Source: Sphingobacterium arenae
GTDB taxonomy: Bacteria > Bacteroidota > Bacteroidia > Sphingobacteriales > Sphingobacteriaceae
Reading direction: 5' to 3'
Assembly (NCBI RefSeq): GCF_014692505.1
Contig: NZ_JACNYK010000007.1
Coordinates: 186,001 to 250,000 of the forward strand
Length of the DNA stretch: 64,000 bases
Under the pieces are notes generated by a model. It saw only the letters and a program-made list of their open reading frames with translations, was not told the DNA's origin and searched no databases. The position numbers and the translations under genes were made by a program. Shown here piece after piece: positions 44,299 through 52,973 of the stretch; the first letter of the stretch is position 1, and each line of letters starts with the position of its first letter.

Positions 44299-45501
44299 AT
44301 GAATGTAACTAGAAAATACGTAGTAGCGGTGTTTTTGTCGCTTGTGACTTGGCTAACGGTTTTTTCTCAAGAAGCCTACCTAACACCCAATCATTACCCC
44401 CAAGGTAGTCAGATTGAGCGGATACAGCAAGCCATTGACGAGGCGGTGAAAACGACAGGTAAGGTGATGATTCCGCGATACGATGTGGTAGAAGAGACAA
44501 CTGTGTGGCGTATCGACGAAGCGATTTTACTTCCCTCCGATTTGGAACTGGAGCTCAACAATTGTACGATTAAACTGTCTGATTACTCTAGGGATAATTT
44601 TATCCGTTCTGCGAATGCCGGCTTAGGAATCAGCGATATCAAACCGCTTCGTAATATCCGCATTGTGGGCAAGGGGAATGTAGTGCTGGAAGGTGCCGAC
44701 AATCCACGTTCAACCGGGGATCACAATAAGCGATTGTCCTTAAATCCAGGAAAAGGTTTTTCGCAGTCCTACGGCAGTGATGCCGGAAAACCCGGCGAAA
44801 ATCAAAAAGGCGGTTGGCGAAATCACGGGATCATCCTGGCGCACGTTGATGGTTTTGAAATTACTGGAATTAAGCTGAAAGACTATCATGCGCATGGTAT
44901 TGTTTTAGAACGGGCAAGAAATGGTTTGGTTCGCGATATTACTTTTGACGTGCGACAGGCTGTAAATATTGATGGAATGGATCGCACCGTGTTAAATCAG
45001 GACGGACTGGGCGTGCGGTTTGGTTGTCGGAACATCATCATAGATCGTTGCAAAGGTCGGAGTGGAGATGACTTTATCAATATTGGCTTGACGGATACGG
45101 GCGTTCCGGCCGGGAAGGAGAATGTTAATGTGGTGAGTGGCGCTGTCTATGCCGGGGCGCAGGATGATATCGCCAATATTTATTTGCAGAATTGGCAAGA
45201 CTTCTATTCCATATCGCATAAGGCAATTCGGATCATGCCTATAGGAAACTTGAACATCCGCAACGTCTTTATCGAAAATATGACGATTAATCCGGCCTCA
45301 AAACAAGGGTTAGTCGTGGAACATACCCATAATATTAAAGGGCTGATGGTGCGAAATATGGTGACGTACTCGCCTGTGCTTGCACAAGGAATTGTGGAGG
45401 CCAGCTTTCGCGATATTTTTTATATCGGCGATGGTTCCCCGATTGACGTGGAATGCGGAGAAACGGTTGTCATAGATAACGTGAAGAATGTTCAAAATTA
45501 G
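44299..45501 (+). CDS. Secreted right-handed beta-helix protein, divergent GH28-like
   Basis: This 400-aa protein has a signal peptide (MNVTRKYVVAVFLSLVTWLT, cut near FSQ). The N-terminus has a pectate-lyase-superfamily-like opening (YPQGSQIERIQQAIDEAVKT), then beta-helix coils (NIRIVGKGNVVLEGADN, GFEITGIKLKDYHAHGIVLE, NIIIDRCKGRSGDDFINIG). NQDG (Asp235) and the Asp257-Asp258 pair match two of the GH28 active-site positions, and a His appears in YSISHKAIRIM. The usual G-H-G and R-x-K motifs are not seen, so it may have a different linkage specificity or lyase activity. It is part of the locus operon. Confidence 0.75.
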   Translation: MNVTRKYVVAVFLSLVTWLTVFSQEAYLTPNHYPQGSQIERIQQAIDEAVKTTGKVMIPRYDVVEETTVWRIDEAILLPSDLELELNNCTIKLSDYSRDNFIRSANAGLGISDIKPLRNIRIVGKGNVVLEGADNPRSTGDHNKRLSLNPGKGFSQSYGSDAGKPGENQKGGWRNHGIILAHVDGFEITGIKLKDYHAHGIVLERARNGLVRDITFDVRQAVNIDGMDRTVLNQDGLGVRFGCRNIIIDRCKGRSGDDFINIGLTDTGVPAGKENVNVVSGAVYAGAQDDIANIYLQNWQDFYSISHKAIRIMPIGNLNIRNVFIENMTINPASKQGLVVEHTHNIKGLMVRNMVTYSPVLAQGIVEASFRDIFYIGDGSPIDVECGETVVIDNVKNVQN

Positions 45502-45531
45502 GTTGGTCGTTGAATACAATAAAATAACGGA

Positions 45532-47811
45532 ATGATAAAAGAAGGATTTGAAGCAAGTAGGGAATTAAAGAGAGAAACACACCACACCGAGCTTGCCATT
45601 GTTGGCGGAGGGCTTTCGGGCGTATGTACAGCGATAACAGCCGCTCGGAAGGGGGTCAAAGTTGTGTTGATACAGGATAGACCAGTTTTGGGAGGAAACG
45701 CTTCTAGTGAGGTGCGTCTATGGATATTGGGGGCGACTTCCCATCTCGGCAATAATAATAGATGGAGCCGCGAAGGAGGGGTGATAGATGAAATTTTGGT
45801 AGAAAATACCTACAGCAATAAAGAAGGAAATCCATTGTTATTTGATGCTATTCTACTCGATAAGGTCCAGGCGGAACCCAACATTAGACTGTTGTTAAAT
45901 ACGGCAGTGTATGAAGTGAATAAAAAGGGTGACGATACGATCAATTCGATAAAAGGGTTTTGCAGTCAAAATTCGACGGAATATATCGTTTACGCACCAT
46001 TATTTTGTGATGCATCAGGAGATGGTATTGTGGGCTTTCTTTCCGGTGCTGCATTTAGAATGGGAGCGGAGAAAAAAGAAGAATTTGGAGAAAAATTTGC
46101 ACCGACAGAGGAATATGGCGAGCTCTTGGGACATAGTATGTATTTCTATACGAAAAATACCGGACGTCCGGTGAAATATAAAGCACCTGCATTTGCTTTA
46201 GATGTGGCTAAAGAAGTGCCGAAGTTCAGAAAATTCAATGCGAAAGAGCATGGCTGTCAATTATGGTGGTTGGAGCATGGTGGACGGATGGATACCATCC
46301 ACGATACAGAACAGATTAAATGGGATCTGTGGAAAGTGATCTATGGTGCCTGGGATTATGTTAAGAATTCCGGCAATTACCCGGAAGCAGAAACCATGAC
46401 GTTGGAATGGGTGGGAACAATTCCGGGAAAACGCGAAAGCCGTCGTTTCGAGGGGGATTATATGCTGCGCCAACAAGATATTGTTGAACAGCGTGAACAT
46501 GAAGATGCCGTGGCGTATGGGGGATGGTCTATCGATCTACATCCCGCCGATGGTGTGTTCAGCGAAAAACCGGGCTGTAATCAATGGCACGCTAAAGGGG
46601 TCTATCAGATTCCATACCGTTGTCTTTATAGTAAGAATATCAAAAACCTGTTCCTGGGAGGACGGCTTATCAGTGCCACCCACGTTGCTTTCGCGTCCAC
46701 ACGCGTCATGGCTACAGCGGCACATATCGGACAGGCTATTGGTATGGCAGCGTATATCGCTAAAGAAAAACAATACCTTTACCCCCGTGATATACTAACG
46801 GAAGGTTTCATATCGGAACTCCAGCAGGAACTTCTTAAATCTGGGCAACATATTCCTAAAATTGTATTACAAGATGAAGGAGACCTCGTGCAGCACGCAA
46901 AACTAAGTGCATCGAGTAACTTCGAGCTGGAGATACTAAAGGCAGACTTCGCGCTTCCGATAGATACTGCCGTGGCACAGATGCTCCCGTTAGAAGCAGG
47001 CAAAGTTCCTGATATAACGGTAGAAGTTGATGTAACGGAAGATACGGAATTGCGGGTAGAATTGCGGATGAGTAGCCGAACAGGAAATTATACGCCGGAT
47101 GTTACATTAGAAACTAAATCTATTCCACTAAAGAAGGGCAGAAGAACAATTAAACTGTCGTTTTCGGCAACGATGCCGGAGCGTGCGTATGCGTTTGTGA
47201 CTTTTCTCGAAAATACGGCGGTATCGTTATATCGTACGAATACCCGTGTTACCGGTGTGCTTACCGCATTCAACCTCATCAATAAAGCAGTCTCCAATTT
47301 TGGAAAACAAACGCCACCGGAAGATATCGGTATGGAAGCATTTGAGTTCTGGTGCCCGCAACGTAGACCGGATGGACACAATCTGGCATTACAGGTAGAG
47401 CCGGCTTTGCGACCATTTGATGTGGAGCAGATAAAAACAGGTGTCTATCGCCCGACGACTGCACCTAATGCGTGGGTAGCTTCCCAAGAGGATACAGCAC
47501 CTCAATTAAAAATAAGTTGGGAGGAACCACAAGAAATCCGTCATATAGATCTGTTTTTCGATACCGATTACGATCATCCGATGGAAAGTGTATTGATGGG
47601 GCATCCGGAAGATGTGATGCCGTTCTGTGTGAGAAATTATAAAATAGTAGATGATCAGGGGCATATTGTCTTTGAAAAAGAAGGTAACTATCAGAGTATG
47701 AGTCGAATTGAATTAGAACAGCCTGTTATAACAAGTGCATTGACCATTGTGGTCGACCGTCCTTCGGAAAATGTTCCGGCTTCCTTATTTTCTGTGCGTT
47801 GCTATAATTAA
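45532..47811 (+). CDS. FAD-dependent oxidoreductase with C-terminal beta domain
   Basis: This 759-aa protein has the dinucleotide-binding motif ELAIVGGGLSGVCTAITAAR and then VLGGNASSEVRLW, typical of the FAD_oxidored family found in Bacteroidota glycan loci. A later FAD contact region is KNLFLGGRLISATHVAFAST. The last about 250 residues form a beta-rich, discoidin-like domain (ISWEEPQEIRHIDLFFDTDY). There is no signal peptide, so it probably acts in the cytoplasm on an imported sugar or sugar acid. It is 9 bp upstream of the symporter gene, which suggests that the transporter feeds it. The reaction is unknown. Confidence 0.82.
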   Translation: MIKEGFEASRELKRETHHTELAIVGGGLSGVCTAITAARKGVKVVLIQDRPVLGGNASSEVRLWILGATSHLGNNNRWSREGGVIDEILVENTYSNKEGNPLLFDAILLDKVQAEPNIRLLLNTAVYEVNKKGDDTINSIKGFCSQNSTEYIVYAPLFCDASGDGIVGFLSGAAFRMGAEKKEEFGEKFAPTEEYGELLGHSMYFYTKNTGRPVKYKAPAFALDVAKEVPKFRKFNAKEHGCQLWWLEHGGRMDTIHDTEQIKWDLWKVIYGAWDYVKNSGNYPEAETMTLEWVGTIPGKRESRRFEGDYMLRQQDIVEQREHEDAVAYGGWSIDLHPADGVFSEKPGCNQWHAKGVYQIPYRCLYSKNIKNLFLGGRLISATHVAFASTRVMATAAHIGQAIGMAAYIAKEKQYLYPRDILTEGFISELQQELLKSGQHIPKIVLQDEGDLVQHAKLSASSNFELEILKADFALPIDTAVAQMLPLEAGKVPDITVEVDVTEDTELRVELRMSSRTGNYTPDVTLETKSIPLKKGRRTIKLSFSATMPERAYAFVTFLENTAVSLYRTNTRVTGVLTAFNLINKAVSNFGKQTPPEDIGMEAFEFWCPQRRPDGHNLALQVEPALRPFDVEQIKTGVYRPTTAPNAWVASQEDTAPQLKISWEEPQEIRHIDLFFDTDYDHPMESVLMGHPEDVMPFCVRNYKIVDDQGHIVFEKEGNYQSMSRIELEQPVITSALTIVVDRPSENVPASLFSVRCYN

Positions 47812-47819
47812 ATAGAAAG

Positions 47820-49508
47820 ATGGATATTTTAGATTATATCATTATGCTGCTGTTTACAGGCGTTGTCATTGCGGCAGGCCTGTCATTCGGAAAAACAGGC
47901 AATTCGATGAAATCCTATTTTGCGGCAGGGGGCGCCGTTCCATGGCGGATTAGCGGTTTGTCACTGTTTATGAGCTTTTTTTCCGCAGGTACATTTGTTG
48001 TCTGGGGATCTATTGCTTATCAGCACGGTTTTGTAGCAATTGCGATTCAGATGACGATGTGTTTGGGAGGCTTAGCAGTCGGGATGTTTATTGCTCCCGC
48101 CTGGCAGAAATCCCGTGCACTGACAGCGGCGGAATTCGTGTCTCGTCGGTTAGGTATCCGTGTCCAGAAATTTTATAGCTATCTCATATTGCTGATTTCA
48201 TTGATGTATACTGGGGCTTTTCTTTATCCGGTAGCAAAAATTATCAACGTGTCAACCGGATTTTCTATTGAAGCTTGTGTATTGGTGCTAGGAATCCTTA
48301 TCATCTTATATACGGTAGTCGGTGGGCTATGGGGAGTGATGATTACCGATGTCATTCAGTTTATTGTATTAACGGCTGCGGTCATCATCGTGGTGCCGTT
48401 AGCCTTTGATCGTATCGGTGGTGTTGATGCATTGATTACCAATGCGCCACCGGACTTTTTCAACATAGTGAATGAAGAATATTCATGGCTTTTTCTGTTA
48501 GCATTTGCGATTTACAATGGAATATTCATTGGGGGAAACTGGGCGTATGTGCAGCGCTATACGACTGTGGATTCGCCAAAATCTGCGCGTAAAGTGGGTT
48601 GGCTGTTTGCAGTCCTTTATCTGATTAGTCCGTTTATTTGGATGTTGCCTCCGATGATTTACAGAATTGTCAATCCTGAGCTATCTGGGTTAGATAATGA
48701 AGGGGCGTACTTAATGATGTGTAAGGAAGTTTTGCCCAAAGGGCTTATTGGATTGATGCTGGGTGGCATGGTGTTCGCGACAGCCAGTTCCGTTAATACG
48801 ACGTTGAATTTGGCAGCAGCAGTGTTTACCAACGATTTGTATAAGTCTATACGACCGGATACGAAGCCCAAGAAGTTAATGTTTATTGCCAAATCTGCCG
48901 TTGTGGTATTTGGCATAATAACGATTTTGGTGGCTTTAATGGTTCCATCAGCAGGCGGTATCGTAGAGATTGTATTGAGTGTAGGCGCGGTGACTGGCTG
49001 CTCATTGTATGGGCCACCGATATGGGCATTATTCTCCAAGTACCATACCGGGCGTTCTATTCTTTGGTGTACCATTTTGGGGCTAGTAATCAATGTATAT
49101 TTCAAATTTCTCCACCCTTTGTTAACCGGTATTTCATTAAGTCGAGCAGAGGAGATGTTGGCAGGCGCCATTATCCCTTTTGCCTTGTTAGCGGGATATG
49201 AGATATGGGCGAGAAGCAAGAGGGAGGTGGCTCCCGATTACATACGCTATCGGGAAGAACAACGTATGGCAAGCCAATCAGAAGGGGCGGAAGATGACGA
49301 GACAGAACAGAGTAGCGAGGAGCAAAACCGTTATGGTTTAAAAGTCTTGGCACGTACCATGGTTATCACATCGTTTATCTTTATTGTATTAGCACTTATT
49401 GCAGACCATAAAGCGTTATGGATTACGTTGTTTATTGGTATTATGGTAGGTCTGGGAGCGCTATCTGTTTTTCAGTATACAAACAAAAGAGTAAAGGCAG
49501 AGGTTTAG
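47820..49508 (+). CDS. Sodium/solute symporter (SSS family)
   Basis: This 562-aa inner-membrane transporter has about 13 hydrophobic helices and SSS motifs GAVPWRISGLSLFMSFFSAG and GLMLGGMVFATASSVNTTLN. An acidic cytoplasmic insertion (SQSEGAEDDETEQSSEEQ) precedes the last two helices. Members import sugars, sugar acids or amino acids with sodium. As last gene of the locus it probably brings the depolymerised product into the cytoplasm. A terminator stem overlaps its last codons and has the TAG stop in the loop. Confidence 0.9.
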   Translation: MDILDYIIMLLFTGVVIAAGLSFGKTGNSMKSYFAAGGAVPWRISGLSLFMSFFSAGTFVVWGSIAYQHGFVAIAIQMTMCLGGLAVGMFIAPAWQKSRALTAAEFVSRRLGIRVQKFYSYLILLISLMYTGAFLYPVAKIINVSTGFSIEACVLVLGILIILYTVVGGLWGVMITDVIQFIVLTAAVIIVVPLAFDRIGGVDALITNAPPDFFNIVNEEYSWLFLLAFAIYNGIFIGGNWAYVQRYTTVDSPKSARKVGWLFAVLYLISPFIWMLPPMIYRIVNPELSGLDNEGAYLMMCKEVLPKGLIGLMLGGMVFATASSVNTTLNLAAAVFTNDLYKSIRPDTKPKKLMFIAKSAVVVFGIITILVALMVPSAGGIVEIVLSVGAVTGCSLYGPPIWALFSKYHTGRSILWCTILGLVINVYFKFLHPLLTGISLSRAEEMLAGAIIPFALLAGYEIWARSKREVAPDYIRYREEQRMASQSEGAEDDETEQSSEEQNRYGLKVLARTMVITSFIFIVLALIADHKALWITLFIGIMVGLGALSVFQYTNKRVKAEV

Positions 49509-49525
49509 TCTGCCTTTACTCTTTT
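49485..49525. terminator. Bidirectional terminator between symporter and His-rich lipoprotein
   Basis: A perfect 17-bp stem (left arm 49485-49501, right arm 49509-49525) with a 7-nt loop has A-rich and T-rich outer ends that serve both strands. The left arm is coding sequence of the symporter's last residues and the stop codon is in the loop. Confidence 0.9.
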
Positions 49526-49541
49526 TTGTTGATTTTAACGC

Positions 49542-50360
49542 TTACTCCGCAGAAAGCGTAACTTTTCGCTCTACAGAAACGTTATCGCCGGTTACTGCAT
49601 TACCATCTTTATCAACAAGCGTCAGTTTAAATGTGTTTTCACCCATTGGAAGATTCAATACTTCATAAGGCACCCATTGATCCAATGTGAATTCTTGTCC
49701 GTTGATGTTGGCTTTAACCTTGTTGCCATCAGCACCTAAAGACCCGTTAACAATGAAGAAATCTAGTAATAGAGCTTTGGTATCATCTCCTTTGTATTCA
49801 CCTTTTGGACGGCTATAGAATAAGGCCGCTTGTCCTGAATCTGGTAATTCTTCGATAGTAGCGTCAGCTGTAACTTTAAACTTCACTAATTTGGAAGCCT
49901 CCGGTGTTTTGATCGACTCATGAAAAGAGCGCGATAAAAACGACATTAAATAATGCTCGGAATTAAGCGGTACGGTAACGCTATGCTCAGGCTTATATAA
50001 TGCGTCATATGGACCGTTGTCCAAAATAAAATGTATATGCTGACCATCATGGGAGTTCGCCATGTGGTGATCATGTTCCGTTTGTGCAGTTAGTTCAAAA
50101 TTGCTGACATTATATTTAACGGTGACTTTAGCGGAATCGGTGCCCACGGGTTCAGCTGTAATTGATGCAATCTCCAGTGTTGCGCCTGGAAACTCCTTAG
50201 CGTGTGATAGAGGGTTTACAGCAATAGCACCCACAGAATCAGCCAGAGCTGTAGTGTCTTGTGTATCGCCATCTGTATTCTTGGTGGTCGGGTTACATGC
50301 CACAAGGGTTGCTGATGTAGCAACGAATGCGAGGGCAATTTTCAAATTGGTCATTTTCAT
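49542..50360 (-). CDS. His-rich lipoprotein of unknown function
   Basis: This 272-aa protein has a lipoprotein signal (MTNLKIALAFVATSATLVAC) followed by an acidic linker (TTKNTDGDTQDTTALADS). The central part has a dense His cluster (TEHDHHMANSHDGQHIHFIL) that suggests metal binding, and the rest is beta-rich with an Ig-like C-terminal end (MGENTFKLTLVDKDGNAVTG). I recognise no named family. It is convergent with the glycan locus across the shared terminator and is probably not part of that locus. Confidence 0.7.
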   Translation of the reverse strand: MKMTNLKIALAFVATSATLVACNPTTKNTDGDTQDTTALADSVGAIAVNPLSHAKEFPGATLEIASITAEPVGTDSAKVTVKYNVSNFELTAQTEHDHHMANSHDGQHIHFILDNGPYDALYKPEHSVTVPLNSEHYLMSFLSRSFHESIKTPEASKLVKFKVTADATIEELPDSGQAALFYSRPKGEYKGDDTKALLLDFFIVNGSLGADGNKVKANINGQEFTLDQWVPYEVLNLPMGENTFKLTLVDKDGNAVTGDNVSVERKVTLSAE

Positions 50361-50434
50361 ACCTTTTGATTTAATTATTTTTATTTACTACTTCTGTTAT
50401 CTAATACCTAACAAATATAACGGAAAAAAGTTTT

Positions 50435-51745
50435 TCATTCAAAAACGGTATCTAGTGCTACCTTAATTGCTTCGATAGTCTGATCAAGGTCAGACTGTGT
50501 GTGTGCACCGGAAATGAAACCGACTTCATATCCTGAAGGTCCGAAATAGATGCCTTGGTTGAGTAAGGAACGATGCATAACTTTATATTTTTCCATCGAA
50601 AGTGGATCAATTTCGTCGGCTCGCTTGATACTTGTTTGATTGGTGAAAGCAAGCCAGAAGATAGAGCCAACCGTGAAAATTTGGACGGCATAGTTTTTCT
50701 GTTCTATATAGGTGCGTATGGCTTGGACAAACTCTCGGGTTTTTGTTTCTTGTTTGGTATAAAAGTCGGGCCCTGCTAATACGCGTAGCGCGGCAATACC
50801 CGCGGACATAGCGACGGGATTTCCAGACAGAGTGCCCGCTTGATATACACCGCCGTCAGGTGAAATATGTGCCATGAGTTCTTTGGAAGCTCCATATGCG
50901 CCTACAGGCATACCTCCTCCAATAATTTTTCCGTAGGTAATAATATCGGGTTGTATATCGTAGTATTTCGCTGCTCCTTCAAACCCTAATCGAAAGCCGG
51001 TGATAACTTCATCAAAAATAAGCAAAGCACCATGCTGTTGCGTAATTTGGCGTAAGAAATGGATATATTCCTTATCTTGGATTAATAGACCATTATTCGC
51101 TGGAATACCCTCGATAATAACAGCAGCGATCTGATTGGAAAACGAAGAGAAAACCTCTTCCAGAGCCTGCTTGTCGTCTAGTGAAATGACGATGGTTTCA
51201 TCTGCGAATGTTTTAGGCACACCTGCAGACGATGTTTCGCCGAAGGTGATCAATCCAGAACCGGCTTTGACCAAAAGAGAATCGGAGTGGCCGTGATAAC
51301 AGCCCTCAAATTTTACAATTTTATCCCTTTTTGTATAACCTCTTGCCAGACGGATAGCAGACATGACTGCTTCTGTTCCGGAGCTCACAAAACGAATTTT
51401 TTCGATGTAGCGATTATTGGTTAAAATCAATTCGGCAAGTTCATTTTCCAATCGGGTAGGCGCACCAAAACTTAATCCTTTGCCTAATTGCTGGGCTACC
51501 GCTTCCCGTACCTTATCATGGTTGTGTCCTAAAATCAGTGGACCCCATGAACAGCAATAATCAATGAATTCATTGCCATCTGCATCCCATATTCGGGCTT
51601 TATCTCCCCGTTCAATAAAGAGGGGAGTGCCATATACTGATTTAAATGCTCGTACTGGAGAGTTTACGCCCCCCGGAAAATAGTTTTTTGCTTTCTCAAA
51701 AAGTTCCGCTGATTTTTTACGTGAAATATCTTGTAGTTGTTTCAT
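50435..51745 (-). CDS. hemL: Glutamate-1-semialdehyde 2,1-aminomutase
   Basis: This PLP enzyme of the C5 heme pathway converts glutamate-1-semialdehyde to 5-aminolevulinate. It has 436 aa from the ATG at 51745 (MKQLQDISRKKS); an upstream in-frame start at 51796 adds 17 unlikely residues. Lys273 in YGKIIGGGMPVGAYG is the PLP Schiff-base residue, with IFDEVITGFRLG before it and FPGGVNSPVRAF at the N-terminus. It is the last gene of the hem cluster, after an unusual 227-bp spacer. Confidence 0.96.
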   Translation of the reverse strand: MKQLQDISRKKSAELFEKAKNYFPGGVNSPVRAFKSVYGTPLFIERGDKARIWDADGNEFIDYCCSWGPLILGHNHDKVREAVAQQLGKGLSFGAPTRLENELAELILTNNRYIEKIRFVSSGTEAVMSAIRLARGYTKRDKIVKFEGCYHGHSDSLLVKAGSGLITFGETSSAGVPKTFADETIVISLDDKQALEEVFSSFSNQIAAVIIEGIPANNGLLIQDKEYIHFLRQITQQHGALLIFDEVITGFRLGFEGAAKYYDIQPDIITYGKIIGGGMPVGAYGASKELMAHISPDGGVYQAGTLSGNPVAMSAGIAALRVLAGPDFYTKQETKTREFVQAIRTYIEQKNYAVQIFTVGSIFWLAFTNQTSIKRADEIDPLSMEKYKVMHRSLLNQGIYFGPSGYEVGFISGAHTQSDLDQTIEAIKVALDTVFE

Positions 51746-51972
51746 TTTGCAATTATCTAAAGATGAGCTCTTGGGTTCGTTTCTCGTGATTCGCAACTAT
51801 GCCATTGCACTCACCATTCCTTGACACTTGATGTCGCATCCGAATTTACCTATGGTGAGCTCGCCGTAGGCTCGGTTTTGAGGTATGTACACACTCATCC
51901 TTAGTACTACCCCTCTTCTCAAAGATTCGAAGCGACGATTTTTTCAGTTCTTTTTTCTAAAAAAAGAACATA
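51746..51972 (-). other. Spacer between hemB and hemL with hairpin and a tiny ORF
   Basis: This spacer is much longer than the others in the hem cluster. On the minus strand, right after hemB, the inverted repeat GTTCTTTTTT-N3-AAAAAAGAAC (51947-51969) may be a weak terminator. A 33-codon ORF (51898 down to 51797, MSVYIPQNRAYGELTIGKFG and onward to CQGMVSAMA) is preceded by AAGG. I find no promoter consensus near hemL. It may be a dispersed repeat or an unannotated peptide. Confidence 0.4.
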
Positions 51973-52944
51973 CTATAACCATTTCTTTTCCAAGACCTCT
52001 TTCGCATGATAAGTCAGGATTGAAGTTGCACCAGCGCGGCGAAAACCCATTAATGTTTCTATAATAGCACGCTCTTCATCCAACCAACCATTACGAATAG
52101 CCGCTTTTAGCATCGCGTATTCACCGGAAACATTATATGCAGCGATCGGCAGGTCAAAATTGTCGTGCAATAATTTAATGATATCCAAATAAGGAAGCCC
52201 AGGTTTAACCATGAGGAAATCGGCCCCTTCTTCCGCGTCTAGTTGGGCTTCAAGAAGTGCCTCACGGGAATTCGCAGGGTTCATTTGATACGTCTTTTTA
52301 TCTCCTGCTTTTGGTGCGGAATTAAGGGCATCGCGAAAGGGACCATAAAAAGCAGAAGCATATTTTGCGGTGTAAGACATCAATGAAACGTTCGAAAATC
52401 CATTTTCGTCCAACACTTGACGGATATAACCGATACGTCCATCCATCATATCTGAGGGTGCGATAATGTCTGCACCTGCTTCTGCGTGGGCAAGAGCCAT
52501 TTTACCTAAAATAGCTAACGTTTCATCATTCAGAATAATGCCGTCCTCCACAACACCATCGTGCCCATCAGAGCTATAAGGATCCATCGCAACATCCGTT
52601 ACTATACAAGCGTCGGGAAAATTTTTCTTTACTTCCTCGATAGCTCTTAAATATAAATTGCCCTTTTTATAACTTACGGTGGCATATTTATCCTTCAGTG
52701 AATCATCTATGTTGGGGAAGAGGTCAAAGGCATACAGTCCTAGCTTCATACAGCTTTCAACCTCGCGCAGCAAATTATCAATAGAGTACCGGTATATTCC
52801 CGGCATAGAAGAAACTTCGGTTTTCTGATTTTGCCCTTCTATGATGAATAGGGGAAAAATAAGATTGGCAGACGAGAGATGATGCTCTTGAACCATGTCT
52901 CGAATAACCGCAGATTTTCTATTTCTTCTTGGACGATGCAGCAT
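51973..52944 (-). CDS. hemB: Porphobilinogen synthase (delta-aminolevulinate dehydratase)
   Basis: This enzyme condenses two 5-aminolevulinate molecules to porphobilinogen. It has 323 aa. Motifs are RPRRNRKSAVIRDMVQE at the N-terminus, IAPSDMMDGRIGYIRQ, and the Schiff-base Lys in FLMVKPGLPYLDII; FPLFIIEGQNQKTEV is also typical. It follows the hemC-hemD fusion by 29 bp and is most likely co-transcribed with it. Confidence 0.97.
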   Translation of the reverse strand: MLHRPRRNRKSAVIRDMVQEHHLSSANLIFPLFIIEGQNQKTEVSSMPGIYRYSIDNLLREVESCMKLGLYAFDLFPNIDDSLKDKYATVSYKKGNLYLRAIEEVKKNFPDACIVTDVAMDPYSSDGHDGVVEDGIILNDETLAILGKMALAHAEAGADIIAPSDMMDGRIGYIRQVLDENGFSNVSLMSYTAKYASAFYGPFRDALNSAPKAGDKKTYQMNPANSREALLEAQLDAEEGADFLMVKPGLPYLDIIKLLHDNFDLPIAAYNVSGEYAMLKAAIRNGWLDEERAIIETLMGFRRAGATSILTYHAKEVLEKKWL

Positions 52945-52973
52945 GTTAATAATATTTAGATATTTGTGATGTG

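Noticed and set aside
48659-49219. A 186-codon minus-strand frame inside the symporter gene
   Set aside because: Antisense shadow of a strongly supported transporter; no plausible start region or protein family.
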